From: Labrys sp. KNU-23
GTDB taxonomy: Bacteria; Pseudomonadota; Alphaproteobacteria; Rhizobiales; Labraceae
DNA length: 64,000 nt
Reading direction: 5' to 3'
NCBI RefSeq assembly: GCF_008330945.1
Contig: NZ_CP043489.1
Location: 1,995,501 to 2,059,500, forward strand
This document shows, in pieces, positions 52,445 through 61,883 of this stretch (positions are counted from its first letter, which is position 1; each line of letters begins with the position of its first letter). The notes beneath the pieces were generated by a model, which was given only the letters and a program-made list of their open reading frames with translations, did not search any database and had not been told where the DNA came from. The position numbers and the translations under genes are program-made.

Positions 52445-52852
52445 TCTCATCCTCGATCGGTTCGAAGCCCTGCCCAGCACGCCATTATACCGTCGCCCGA
52501 TGCAGGCCTTCAAATCAGGAGATCGTACTATTTCGGCTGGGCAGCATAAGGGGCGTGTAAAGGAAATGGCTGCCGGCAAGACGACCGGCCTCTCCAGCGC
52601 CCAACGCCTTGTTCAGCGCGGAACACGTGCCGGCGCCGGTTCTGCTTCATGCTGACAGGCGATAAGTTCGATCCGTCGGATCGTTCGTGCCTCGCCACTT
52701 GCCAGGGCCTGATCACGCCCCACGGCATATGCCATTGCGTAAACTTAATGTGAGGCAGCACGGCGAATGAAAAATAACCGTGACTGAGGGAAAGAGGCAG
52801 GCTTTAGCGGGTATTTAAGGCATTCCTGCCTCGCCTTAGGCGCGAAGCGGGA
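52445..52852. other. Gene-free stretch
   Basis: I see no convincing gene. Short open frames exist on both strands, but their products are not protein-like. The right end, just left of tRNA-Ala, probably carries that gene's 3' processing and termination signals. Confidence 0.5.
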
Positions 52853-52928
52853 TGGTGGAGCTGATGAGATTCGAACTCACGACCTCTGCAGTGCGATTGC
52901 AGCGCTCTCCCAACTGAGCTACAGCCCC
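52853..52928 (-). tRNA. tRNA-Ala (anticodon CGC)
   Basis: On the minus strand it starts GGGGCTG and ends CAGCTCC-A-CCA, with the encoded CCA at 52853-52855. The anticodon arm is CTGCA-ATCGCAC-TGCAG, so anticodon CGC (Ala, reading GCG). A G-T pair lies at position 3 of the acceptor stem. The T-arm has GTTCGAATC. Confidence 0.93.
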
Positions 52929-53178
52929 GGCTGCCCGGAAGCGTCGCCATTTAGTGTTCGTGCCTCCCTCCTGTCAAGCGGACTTGGCAATATCCAGGTC
53001 CGCCGACTGAAGATGGCCGAGCCTCGATGGCGCGGCGCCCTTCCCGCGACCGCCTGTGGTCCCGGGAGCGGCGGACACGGAACAGAATTTGGAAATCCTT
53101 AACTGAATTCTGAGTCTTGGCGAGGCATGCTGGTCCGGAACGGGCTGGGTGCCGATCAAGTTTGGTTTTGCCGTATCG

Positions 53179-54162
53179 ATGGATGTCTTCTCTAGAATTC
53201 TCAGTCTGGCGATCGCCTGGGCTTTCGAAATGGTCTTCGGCTATCCGCGCTGGCTCTATGCGCGGATCGGCCACCCCGTCACCTGGATGGGCGCGCTCGT
53301 CGGCTGGCTCGACCGGCGGCTGAATTTCGCGGAGGATGCCCCTTCCACCCGCCGGGGCGCCGGCATCGTCACCACCGGCGTTCTGGTGCTGGTCGCCGGG
53401 GTCGGCGGCTATATCGTCGAGCGGCTCTGCCTTTCCATCACCTATGGCTTCATTCCACTCGGCCTGATCGCCTCTTCGCTGATAGCCTCCAAGAGCCTGG
53501 GTGACCATGTCGAGGACGTCGCGCACGGGCTTGAGGTTGGCGGCCTTGCCGGCGGACGCAAGGCCGTCTCGATGATCGTCGGGCGCAATCCCGAAACCCT
53601 GGACGAGCCGGGCGTCTGCCGCGCCGCGATCGAGAGCCTGGCCGAGAATTTCTCCGATGGCGTGGTGGCACCGGTGTTCTGGTATGCCCTGTTCGGCCTT
53701 CCCGGCATCGCCGTCTACAAGATCATCAACACCGCCGATTCGATGATCGGCCACCGCACCCCGCGCCACGAGGCCTTTGGCTGGGCCGCTGCCCGCCTGG
53801 ACGATTGGCTGAACCTCATCCCTGCCCGCCTGACAGCCCTGATCATCAGTGCAGCCGCCTTCATCAGCCATCGCCGGGGGCGGGCCGCCATCGCCGCCGT
53901 GCGGCGCGATGCCGGCAAGCATCGCTCGCCCAATGCCGGCTGGCCCGAGGCGGCCATGGCCGGTGCGCTCGACCTGCGCCTCGCCGGTCCGCGCATCTAT
54001 GGCGAGACCTTGGTGGACGATGCCTATATGGGCAATGGCCGGGCCGATGCCGGCGCGCCCGACATCCGCCGCGCCCTCGATCTCTATCACATGGCCTGCG
54101 TGATCCTGTCGGCCGTGATCGGCCTGCTGACCTTCTACCTGATCTACAAGCAGTATCAGTAA
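53179..54162 (+). CDS. cobD: Adenosylcobinamide-phosphate synthase
   Basis: This 327-residue membrane protein is CobD/CbiB, which joins aminopropanol phosphate to adenosylcobyrate. Typical segments are YARIGHPVTWMGALV, AAIESLAENFSDGVVAPVFW, YKIINTADSMIGH and SPNAGWPEAAMAGAL. The frame opens ten codons earlier at a GTG (53149), but the ATG at 53179 fits the family better. CobQ is convergent downstream, a family B repeat lying between. The tRNA-Ala gene precedes it in the other direction. Confidence 0.93.
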   Translation: MDVFSRILSLAIAWAFEMVFGYPRWLYARIGHPVTWMGALVGWLDRRLNFAEDAPSTRRGAGIVTTGVLVLVAGVGGYIVERLCLSITYGFIPLGLIASSLIASKSLGDHVEDVAHGLEVGGLAGGRKAVSMIVGRNPETLDEPGVCRAAIESLAENFSDGVVAPVFWYALFGLPGIAVYKIINTADSMIGHRTPRHEAFGWAAARLDDWLNLIPARLTALIISAAAFISHRRGRAAIAAVRRDAGKHRSPNAGWPEAAMAGALDLRLAGPRIYGETLVDDAYMGNGRADAGAPDIRRALDLYHMACVILSAVIGLLTFYLIYKQYQ

Positions 54163-54167
54163 GCAAA

Positions 54168-54254
54168 TTCCGGGTGGACGGGCATCCTGCCCGTTCCTGG
54201 AGCCGCCATCCACGCCGGAAAGGAAGAACAGGCGTCCTGCCCGTGCGCCCGGAA
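54168..54254. repeat. Intergenic palindromic repeat, family B copy 4 (diverged)
   Basis: Starts TTCCGGGTGGACGGGCATCC and ends GGCGTCCTGCCCGTGCGCCC with GGAA after it. It keeps the plan of copies 1-3 but has lost part of the arms; it lies between the convergent cobD and cobQ genes, where it could act as a two-way terminator. Confidence 0.75.
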
Positions 54255-54265
54255 GCTCCTTCGCC

Positions 54266-55729
54266 CTACAGCCCGGCAATCCGCCCGATCGCCACCATGT
54301 CGAGATGGCCGGCGAGATGGGCGGCGAAGGCATCCAGGGTTTCCTCCACCACGGCGTCATAGGCCAGGCTGCTGCCCTGTCCACCGAGGCGAGCGAGCCA
54401 GGCGGCACGCTGGCGGTCGTCACCGAACAGGCCATGCACATAGCAGCCGGCGATGCGGCCATCGGCCGAACTCGCCCCATCGAGACTGCCGTCGTCGAAA
54501 CGCAGCAGCGGGCGAGCGAGTGCAGGCCCCTCGGTGACGCCGACATGCATCTCATAGCCAGAGAAGGGCGCCTCGTCCGCGCAGCTCTGCCCGCTCACCG
54601 CCACCAGGCGCTTGTCGCCACCGAGGCGGGTCATGGCGTCGAGCAGGGCGAGACCCTCGACCTCGTCCGGCGGCCCCTCGATGCCGTCGGGATCGGCGAT
54701 AACTGTGCCGAGCATCTGATAACCGCCGCACAGGCCGAGGACATGGCCGCCGCGCCGGACATGGGCCGCTATGTCGATGTCCCAGCCCTCGGCGCGCAGG
54801 AAGGCGAGGTCGGCGATGGTCGCCTTCGAGCCGGGCAGGATGACGAGATCGGCCACCGGCAGGGGGTGGCCGGGCTTCACCATCACGAGATCGACCTCGG
54901 CCTCCTGGGCCAGCGGATCGAGATCGTCGAAATTGGAGATGCGCGGCATCATCGGCACCGCGATGGTGAGCTTGGCACCGGCACGGCGCGAACCATAGGA
55001 ACCGAGCGCCAGCGCATCCTCCGCCGGCAGCCGCCCGGCCTGCGGAAAATGCGGCACCAGGCCGAGGGCCGGCCAGCCCGAGCGCTCGGCGATGAAGGCC
55101 ATGCCGTCGGCGAACAGGCTGGCATCGCCGCGCATCTTGTTGACGATGAAGCCCTTGATCAAGGCGGCGTCCTCAGGGTCGATGGCCGCCTTGGTGCCGA
55201 GGATCTGTGCGATCACGCCGCCGCGGTCGATGTCGCCGGCCAGCAGCACGGGGGCGTCCACCGCACGGGCAAAGCCCATATTGGCGATGTCGCCGGCGCG
55301 CAGATTGACCTCCGAGGCAGAACCTGCCCCTTCGACCAGCACGAGATCGGCTTCGGCCCTGAGGCGTTCGAAACTGTCGAGCACATCCGCCATCAGCGCG
55401 GGCTTGAGCGCCTGGTAGTCGCGCGCACGGGCCGAGCCGCGCATGCGGCCCTGCACGATGATCTGGGCTCCGATCTCCGATTGCGGCTTCAAGAGCACCG
55501 GGTTCATGTGCACGCTGAGCGTCACCCGCGCCGCCCGCGCCTGCAGCGCCTGCGCCCGGCCGATCTCGCCGCCATCCTCGGTGACGGCGGCATTGTTCGA
55601 CATGTTCTGCGGCTTGAAGGGGCGCACCCTCAGGCCTTGGTCGGCGAAATGGCGGCACAGCCCCGCCACCAGCAGCGACTTGCCGACATCCGAACCGGTG
55701 CCCTGGATCATGAGGATTTTGGCGGTCAT
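54266..55729 (-). CDS. cobQ: Cobyric acid synthase
   Basis: This 487-residue enzyme amidates the side chains of adenosylcobyrinic acid diamide. The N-terminal half is an ATP-binding synthetase domain ([46 protein letters not shown]); the C-terminal half is a class I glutaminase with the nucleophile in [11 protein letters not shown] and the His in GCYVHGLF. Length is normal. It starts five bases after the upstream methyltransferase gene, so the two may be co-transcribed. Confidence 0.95.
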   Translation of the reverse strand: MTAKILMIQGTGSDVGKSLLVAGLCRHFADQGLRVRPFKPQNMSNNAAVTEDGGEIGRAQALQARAARVTLSVHMNPVLLKPQSEIGAQIIVQGRMRGSARARDYQALKPALMADVLDSFERLRAEADLVLVEGAGSASEVNLRAGDIANMGFARAVDAPVLLAGDIDRGGVIAQILGTKAAIDPEDAALIKGFIVNKMRGDASLFADGMAFIAERSGWPALGLVPHFPQAGRLPAEDALALGSYGSRRAGAKLTIAVPMMPRISNFDDLDPLAQEAEVDLVMVKPGHPLPVADLVILPGSKATIADLAFLRAEGWDIDIAAHVRRGGHVLGLCGGYQMLGTVIADPDGIEGPPDEVEGLALLDAMTRLGGDKRLVAVSGQSCADEAPFSGYEMHVGVTEGPALARPLLRFDDGSLDGASSADGRIAGCYVHGLFGDDRQRAAWLARLGGQGSSLAYDAVVEETLDAFAAHLAGHLDMVAIGRIAGL

Positions 55730-55734
55730 CGGCG

Positions 55735-56505
55735 TTACGAGCTCCTGCGCAGCCGTCCCAGGGGAATGAAGTCCGGCGACGTCGGCGTGCAGGGACGCCG
55801 CTCCCAGTCGCCATACCAGTCCTCCACCTCGAGGCCCGCTTCATCCAGCAGCCGTTCCAGCTCGGAACGCGAGGCGAAGGCGATGCGTGAATGGGACGAC
55901 AGCATCCGCCCGTCGGCAGAAACGCGATAATGGGTGCCGTAGGTCACGACCGCCGTCTCGGGATCATGCGAGACGTCGTTCCAGGCCTCCACCGCGCCGA
56001 AACGCGGATGCTCGATCCGTCGGCCCGATTGCTCCGGCGTCCATTCCCGCCACTCCGCCACGGCTGGGTTGCGGCTGTCGAAGATGAAGCGGCCCTCGGG
56101 CTCCAGATGTGTCGCGATGGTGCGTAGCGCTGCCTGGCGGTCCGCCTGCGTCAGGAACACCTGGAAGGCATGGCCGGTCATCACGACGAGGTCGAAGCGG
56201 CGGCCGAGACGTACACCCCGGCCATCGCCCTGCACCCAGGTCACCCGATCGCCACCCGGGCGATGGCGGGCAATATCGAGCATGGCGGCGGCTGGATCGA
56301 CGCCATAGACCGCGCAATCGGATCGACGCGCCAGTTCCGCCGCGAACCGGCCGGTGCCGCAGCCGAGATCGAGCAGCGAGGCAGTACCCGCCGCGAGCGA
56401 TCGGCAGCAATCGAGATCGGCACTCCACGCATTGTCGATGTCGTAGAAGCTGGCGATATCAGGATCCTCATAGAGCCGATCGGTGTGGGCGCTGTACTCA
56501 TTCAC
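55735..56505 (-). CDS. Class I SAM-dependent methyltransferase
   Basis: This 256-residue protein has the standard SAM-binding motif [15 protein letters not shown] near residue 45, followed by [15 protein letters not shown], and [15 protein letters not shown], typical of the Methyltransf_25 group. It precedes cobQ by five bases, so it might act on a corrinoid precursor, but its sequence does not match a known cobalamin methyltransferase. The end ([11 protein letters not shown]) is like that of small-molecule methyltransferases. Confidence 0.87.
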   Translation of the reverse strand: MNEYSAHTDRLYEDPDIASFYDIDNAWSADLDCCRSLAAGTASLLDLGCGTGRFAAELARRSDCAVYGVDPAAAMLDIARHRPGGDRVTWVQGDGRGVRLGRRFDLVVMTGHAFQVFLTQADRQAALRTIATHLEPEGRFIFDSRNPAVAEWREWTPEQSGRRIEHPRFGAVEAWNDVSHDPETAVVTYGTHYRVSADGRMLSSHSRIAFASRSELERLLDEAGLEVEDWYGDWERRPCTPTSPDFIPLGRLRRSS

Positions 56506-56767
56506 GGGACGTTCGATCCTGCTCGGTTCGATTGAGGAAATGCCTGCCTATCATCCCGGATTGGCGTGGCAAACTCTTTCGTTCGGCCTCATCTGCAAGG
56601 TGGATGTGTGCCGCTCTTAACACTCGTCGGCACCCAATAGCGATTTGGACATGGATTTGCCACGCACAGGCTTATGATGGGGCGGTACTGGAATCACCCG
56701 GCTGGGCGGCCTATCCTGCCGCCGATCGAGATGTTTGGATGATGGCATGGCTGATCCCGAGGCAAGC

Positions 56768-59389
56768 ATGAGTGAAGAAGCGGCACGCGACGCGCGTGCC
56801 TTCGAGACGCTCGTGCTGCGGGCAAGGCTTGCTTTGTTCTGGGAACGGGCCTGGCCGCGCCTGGCCGTGCCACTGGGCATTATCGGCCTCTTCGTGGCCC
56901 TGAGCTGGTTCGATCTATTCGCCGTCCTGTCCGGCCTGCCGCGTCTCGTTCTCTTTCTGATCCTTCTTGGCGGGCTCCTCGCCTCGCTCTGGCCGCTCGC
57001 CCGGCTGCGCTTCCCAAGCCGGGATGCCGCGCTGCAGCGCATTGACCAGGCCATCGGCCTGCCGCATCGTCCGGCCACCGCCCGGCAGGACCGGCTGGTG
57101 CAGGGCGGCGGCGACCCGCTCGCCGAAGCGCTGTGGCGCCGGCACCTGCGCCTCGCTTTGGAGGCAAGCCGCCGGGTGCGCCTCGGCCTGCCTTCGCCGG
57201 GCCTGCCGCAGCTCGATCGCTATGGCCTGCGCGTCGGCGCCATCCTGGCCCTGTTCGTCGGCTTCTTCTATGCCGGAGCCGAACGCCTGCCGCGCCTCCT
57301 CGACGCCCTCGCCTCCCCGCGCCACGATATCGCCGCGCTGTTCTCGGGCCAGGACGGCGATCAGCCCGGCATGCGCATGGATGCCTGGGTGACGCCGCCG
57401 CCCTATACGCGCCGCGCGCCCCAGGTTCTCTCGCAGGCCAATCAGGATGCGCCGATCCCGGTGCCGCAGGGCTCCGTCCTGGTCGTGCGCCTTGCCGGCG
57501 ACAAGGGTGCCGAAATCGCGGCACAGGCCGGCACCGAGAATGTCCCCTCCACGGCGGCGGCGGATCAGGAAGCGGTCGTCGTCGAAAAGCGTCTCAAGCT
57601 GGTGGCCGACACCGGTGTCGACATCCGACATGGCGACGGCAGCCTGACGCGCTTCGCCTTCACCGTCATCCCCGACCGGCCCCCCACCATTGCCTTCGAA
57701 GGCCCGGTGAAGCCCGACGGCAAGGGCGGCATGGTCTTCAGCTACAAGATCGACGATGATTACGGCGCCACCACCGTCGAAAGCCAAGGTACGCTGCTGA
57801 CGGATGGCCACGCGCTCTACCAGCCGCCGAAGATCGCGCTCTCTGCGCCGGCCGGCCATGCCCGTTCCGGCACTGTGACGGCAACGCGCAATCTTTCAGC
57901 CGATCCGCTCGCCGGCGCGACCGTCAAGATGACCCTGGTGGTGCGCGACGATGCCGGCAACGAGGGTCGCAGCGAGCCGCAGGACGTCACCCTGCCCCAG
58001 CGCGACTTCCAAAATCCGCTCGCCCGCGCCCTGGTGGAGCAGCGCCTCAACCTGGCCGTCGATGCCAACCAGGCCCGCGAGGTCAAATACGCGCTGGAAG
58101 CGCTGATGATCGCGCCGGAGGACTTCACCAAGGATGCCGGCCTCTATCTCGGCCTGCGCACGGTGCGCGACCGGATCGACCGCGCCAATTCCGATGACGC
58201 CTATCGCGATGCCGCCGACTATCTCTGGCAGATCGCGCTCGCCATCGAGGAGGGTGACGGCAGCATCGCCGAGCGCCGGCTCCGGGCTGCGCGCGAAAAG
58301 CTGAAGGAAGCGCTGGAACGCGGCGCCTCGCCCGAGGAGATCGAGAAGCTCACCCAGGAGTTGCGCCAGGCCCTCAACGATTTCCTGCAGGACTATGCCA
58401 AACGCCAGCAGCAGGCCCTCAAGAACAATCAGAAACCCGGCGACAAGCCCGTGCGCAACATCACGCCGGAGGATCTGAACAAGCTGCTCGACCAGCTCGA
58501 AAATTCGGCCAAGAACGGCAAGAAGGACGATGCGCAGAAGCTGCTATCGCAGCTCGACGACATTCTCAACAACCTGGCCAATCCCGAGGACAGCGTCGGC
58601 CAGGGCGATCCCTCGATGCAGCAGATGCAGCAATCGCTCAACGACATGGGCAAGATGATTCTGCGCCAGCAGCGTCTGCGCGACCAGACCTATCGCCAGA
58701 ACCAGCCCTTCGGACAGGGGCAGGACGGGCAAGGGCAGAACGGTCAAGGGCAAGACGGTCAGGGCGATAAGGGCCAAGGTGATCAAGGGCAAGGTGATCA
58801 AGGGCAAGGCGGTCAAGGGCAAGGCGGACAGGGCCAGGGGCCGTCCGGCCAGGGGCAGCAAGGCCAGAGCGAGCAGGGACAGGGTAGCCCGGGTCAAGGC
58901 GGCCAGGGTGAGGCCTCCCCTTCCCTCGACCAGTTGAAGGAGCGCCAGCAGGCGCTGCGCCAGCAATTGGAGAAGATGCAGAAGAATCTGCGTGAGAGCG
59001 GCGCGGAGACGCCCGGCTCTCTCGGCGAGGCCGGGCAGGCCATGCGCGATGCCGAAAACCAGCTCGGCGAGCAGGATGGCGAAAACGCCGTCAATTCGCA
59101 GGGGCGGGCGATCGAAGCCTTGCGCAAGGCTGCCAAGGGGCTTGCCGAGCAGATGGCGCAGGCTCGCAAGAACGGCAAGGGGCCGCAGCAGGGCAACAAT
59201 CGGGGTGGTCGCGATCCTCTCGGCCGACAGCTCCCCAACAGCCCCGATATGAATGCCGACGGCTCGACCGAAGCCTCCCCCTCCCGGCGCGCCGGCGAAG
59301 TGCTGAATGAGCTACGCCGTCGCCTCGCCGATCCCAACCGCCCCAAGGCGGAGACGGATTACCTGGAGCGCCTGCTCAACAAGCAGTGA
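56768..59389 (+). CDS. TIGR02302 / DUF4175 family membrane protein
   Basis: This protein of about 873 residues belongs to the alphaproteobacterial TIGR02302 (DUF4175) family of unknown function. It has two adjacent membrane helices (about 30-75) and a third near 155-170, then a large periplasmic beta-rich part ([15 protein letters not shown]), a helical region with [17 protein letters not shown], and a Gly/Gln-rich low-complexity stretch (about 645-715). I chose the ATG at 56768 (GAGG six bases upstream); an ATG at 56747 and a TTG at 56735 are alternatives. A cell-envelope role is likely. Confidence 0.9.
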   Translation: MSEEAARDARAFETLVLRARLALFWERAWPRLAVPLGIIGLFVALSWFDLFAVLSGLPRLVLFLILLGGLLASLWPLARLRFPSRDAALQRIDQAIGLPHRPATARQDRLVQGGGDPLAEALWRRHLRLALEASRRVRLGLPSPGLPQLDRYGLRVGAILALFVGFFYAGAERLPRLLDALASPRHDIAALFSGQDGDQPGMRMDAWVTPPPYTRRAPQVLSQANQDAPIPVPQGSVLVVRLAGDKGAEIAAQAGTENVPSTAAADQEAVVVEKRLKLVADTGVDIRHGDGSLTRFAFTVIPDRPPTIAFEGPVKPDGKGGMVFSYKIDDDYGATTVESQGTLLTDGHALYQPPKIALSAPAGHARSGTVTATRNLSADPLAGATVKMTLVVRDDAGNEGRSEPQDVTLPQRDFQNPLARALVEQRLNLAVDANQAREVKYALEALMIAPEDFTKDAGLYLGLRTVRDRIDRANSDDAYRDAADYLWQIALAIEEGDGSIAERRLRAAREKLKEALERGASPEEIEKLTQELRQALNDFLQDYAKRQQQALKNNQKPGDKPVRNITPEDLNKLLDQLENSAKNGKKDDAQKLLSQLDDILNNLANPEDSVGQGDPSMQQMQQSLNDMGKMILRQQRLRDQTYRQNQPFGQGQDGQGQNGQGQDGQGDKGQGDQGQGDQGQGGQGQGGQGQGPSGQGQQGQSEQGQGSPGQGGQGEASPSLDQLKERQQALRQQLEKMQKNLRESGAETPGSLGEAGQAMRDAENQLGEQDGENAVNSQGRAIEALRKAAKGLAEQMAQARKNGKGPQQGNNRGGRDPLGRQLPNSPDMNADGSTEASPSRRAGEVLNELRRRLADPNRPKAETDYLERLLNKQ
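58714..58905 (+). repeat. Gly/Gln-coding tandem repeat tract
   Basis: Repeats of about 9-15 bases around CAAGGGCAAGGCGGT and close variants code for a Gly-Gln-rich linker (GQGQDGQGQ type) inside the DUF4175 protein. The units vary by a few bases, as expected for an expanded tract under drift. Confidence 0.75.
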
Positions 59390-59550
59390 ACCATTCCGGC
59401 AAAGCGCATCTCGCTAACAGGCTCGCATATGGCGATGCCGCCTCTTGTGCGAGGTTATGCCTGTCACACGCCATCCACGGCTCCGGCGCCAGCTTGCCAA
59501 GGCCAGTCAATGGTGGGACACACGCCTGTCACAATGGAACCGGCCGCGTC

Positions 59551-60150
59551 ATGAATCCCTCCACCGAAACGGTCGCAAGCAGCGCCACCTCCGCCCCGAC
59601 GCTGCGCTACTGGCTGGCAGGCGCGGGCCTGATCGCGCTCGCGGCGCTGATTCTCTTTGCCATGGGCCGCAATCCGATCTGCACCTGCGGCACGGTGAAG
59701 CTGTGGGTCGGCGATCCCAACACCGCCGACAATTCCCAGCATATCGCCGACTGGTACACGCTCTCGCACGTCATCCACGGCTTCCTGTTCTTTGGCCTGT
59801 TCTGGCTGGTAGCCCGGGGCCGCCCGCTCGGCTTCCGGGCCCTCCTGGCCCTGGTGGTCGAGGCGGGCTGGGAGATCCTGGAAAACAGCCCGCTGATCAT
59901 CAACCGCTATCGCGAGGGTACCATCGCGCTGGGTTATGAGGGCGACAGCATCCTGAACTCGGTGAGCGACATCCTGTTCATGCTGGTGGGCTTCCTTATC
60001 GCCTCGCGCCTGCCCGTCTGGGTGACGGTGGCGCTCGCCATCTTCTTTGAGTTGCTGGCCCTCTATGCCATCCGCGACAACCTCACCCTCAACGTCCTCA
60101 TGCTGGTCTATCCCGTCGCCGGCATCAAGACCTGGCAAAGCGGGTTGTAA
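59551..60150 (+). CDS. DUF2585 family membrane protein (UPF0314)
   Basis: This 199-residue protein matches the DUF2585 family: four or five membrane helices, with the conserved [12 protein letters not shown] and [19 protein letters not shown] in the first half and [20 protein letters not shown] in the second. Its role is unknown. The ATG at 59551 gives the usual length. It follows the DUF4175 gene by about 160 bases on the same strand. Confidence 0.92.
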   Translation: MNPSTETVASSATSAPTLRYWLAGAGLIALAALILFAMGRNPICTCGTVKLWVGDPNTADNSQHIADWYTLSHVIHGFLFFGLFWLVARGRPLGFRALLALVVEAGWEILENSPLIINRYREGTIALGYEGDSILNSVSDILFMLVGFLIASRLPVWVTVALAIFFELLALYAIRDNLTLNVLMLVYPVAGIKTWQSGL

Positions 60151-60219
60151 GGTCCCGGTCCAGTTGACAAATCGGCCCCGCCTTCGCCAAGTCTTCGCCT
60201 TGCGAACGGAACCGCAGCC

Positions 60220-61350
60220 TTGGCCAGATCATATCGCATCCTCTTCCTCAGCGTCTCCGCCGGAGCCGGGCATTTCAGGGCGGCAGAGGCCCTGAAGGAA
60301 GCCACGCTCTTGCTGGCGCCCGATGCCGAGGCGCTGCATCTGGACGTGATGGACTATGTGCCCTCGACCTTCCGCAAGATCTACACCGATTACTACATCA
60401 AGCTCGTCACCAAGCATCCGGCCCTGTGGGGCATGCTCTACCAGGCGAGCTCGGAGGCCCCGCCCGACGCGGTCTCCCAGAAATTGCGGCGGGCGGTGGA
60501 ACGCCTCTCGACCCGGCCGCTGCGCAGCGCCATCGACGAGTTCGCGCCCGACGCCATCGTCTGCACGCATTTCCTGCCGGCCGAACTCCTGATGCGCGAG
60601 ATCGGCAAGGGGCGCGTCGACGTGCCTGTCTTCGTGCAGATCACCGATTTCGACCTCCATCGCATGTGGGTGATCCCGCGCATGGCCGGTTTCTTCGCCG
60701 GCAACCAGGAGGTCGCCTTCCGCCTCACCGCCCATGGCATCGAGGCCGGGCAGATCCATGTCACCGGCATTCCGATCATGCCGGCCTTCGCGCAGGAGCA
60801 CGACCGCACCGCCTGCGCCGCCGCCTTCGGGCTAGATCCGGGCAAGCGCACCTACCTCCTGATGGGCGGTGGCGCGGGACTCGGCGTCGGGCCGGTGGCC
60901 AAGCGCCTCACCGCCGCCGATCCCGAGCTCCAGCTCGTGGTGCTGGCCGGCAAGAACAAGAAGACGCTGGAGGAGCTCGAGACGCTGGCCCTGAGCGGGC
61001 CCGGCCGGCTCTTTCCGCTCGGCTTCACCAATGAGGTGCCGCGCCTGATGGCGGCGGCGGATCTGGTCATCACCAAGCCCGGGGGCCTCTCCACCTCCGA
61101 ATGCCTGGCGATGGGCGTGCCGATGCTGCTCAGCAGCCCCATTCCGGGCCAGGAGGAGCGCAACGCCGATTATCTCATGGAGAATGGCGCCGCCATGAAG
61201 GCCATCGACGAGATCGGCCTCGAATATCACGTCGCCCTGCTGAAGGCCGAACCGCAGCGCCTGGAAGCCATGCGCCGCCAGGCCCGCGCCTTGGGCCGCC
61301 CGCAGGCCGGGCAGGATGCCATGCGTATCGTGCTGGAGGCCCTGGCGTGA
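60220..61350 (+). CDS. MGDG-synthase-like glycosyltransferase (GT28 type)
   Basis: This 376-residue protein has the MGDG-synthase-like N-terminus (ILFLSVSAGAGHFRAAEALK, then YVPSTFRKIYTDYYIKLV) and the GT28 C-terminal half with LLMGGGAGLGVGPV, LFPLGFTNEVPRLMAAADLV, and TKPGGLSTSECLAMG, which binds the nucleotide sugar. Known members add a sugar to diacylglycerol. The start is a TTG (60220), with a weak ribosome site. Its stop overlaps the next gene as GTGA. The neighbours also look lipid-related, so a glycolipid product is likely. Confidence 0.88.
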   Translation: MARSYRILFLSVSAGAGHFRAAEALKEATLLLAPDAEALHLDVMDYVPSTFRKIYTDYYIKLVTKHPALWGMLYQASSEAPPDAVSQKLRRAVERLSTRPLRSAIDEFAPDAIVCTHFLPAELLMREIGKGRVDVPVFVQITDFDLHRMWVIPRMAGFFAGNQEVAFRLTAHGIEAGQIHVTGIPIMPAFAQEHDRTACAAAFGLDPGKRTYLLMGGGAGLGVGPVAKRLTAADPELQLVVLAGKNKKTLEELETLALSGPGRLFPLGFTNEVPRLMAAADLVITKPGGLSTSECLAMGVPMLLSSPIPGQEERNADYLMENGAAMKAIDEIGLEYHVALLKAEPQRLEAMRRQARALGRPQAGQDAMRIVLEALA

Positions 61351-61883
61351 GCGTTCCCAACCACGCCCCCGCCGCGCCGCGACGCGGCGGCCTCGCCCAG
61401 CCCGTGGCACTCGTCGCCTTGGTGCTCGTGCTCGCTTTCTTCTTCGCCAATGTCGAGATCCAGATCGAGGGCGGCCATGGCTGGGCCACCAGCCTGCCGA
61501 CCTGGCGCATCGAGCATCACTGGCTGCTCGACATCTTCTGGGGCGGGCGGCCGATGACCGGCTACCATGCCTGGGTGTTTCCCTTCATGGCGATCTTCTT
61601 CCACTTTCCCCTGGTGTTCGCCTGGACCTGGTCGTGGCGTCTGGAAGCGCGCGTGATCGCCTGCATCATGATCTTCTGGCTGAGCGAGGACTTCCTGTGG
61701 TTCGTCCTGAACCCGGCCTTCGGCCTCGCCCGCTTCAGCCCCGAATTCGTGCCCTGGCACATCCACTGGTTCTGGCTGGCGCCAGTGGACTACTGGACGA
61801 TGTCGACGGCTGGAATCCTGCTGCTGGTCTGGTCCTATCGCGGGCATCAGCGCCCGCTCACTGCCCCGGCGTCAGTCGGCTGA
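61347..61883 (+). CDS. Integral membrane protein, unknown function
   Basis: This 178-residue protein has four or five membrane helices (VALVALVLVLAFFFANVEIQI, FPFMAIFFHFPLVFAW, CIMIFWLSEDFLWFV, MSTAGILLLVWSY). It is rich in Trp and His (WHIHWFWLAP). The GTG start overlaps the stop of the glycosyltransferase gene by four bases, so both are made together. I do not recognise a named family. Its end overlaps the convergent fusion gene by 26 bases. Confidence 0.8.
   Translation: MSVPNHAPAAPRRGGLAQPVALVALVLVLAFFFANVEIQIEGGHGWATSLPTWRIEHHWLLDIFWGGRPMTGYHAWVFPFMAIFFHFPLVFAWTWSWRLEARVIACIMIFWLSEDFLWFVLNPAFGLARFSPEFVPWHIHWFWLAPVDYWTMSTAGILLLVWSYRGHQRPLTAPASVG

Noticed and set aside
52929..53178. Possible cobalamin riboswitch before cobD
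   Set aside because: I looked for a B12-box-like segment and the usual long leader but saw neither in this gap or before cobQ; a covariance-model search would settle it.
54305..55930. 541-codon plus-strand open frame opposite cobQ
   Set aside because: Antisense of a clear cobyric acid synthase; the product has no domain.
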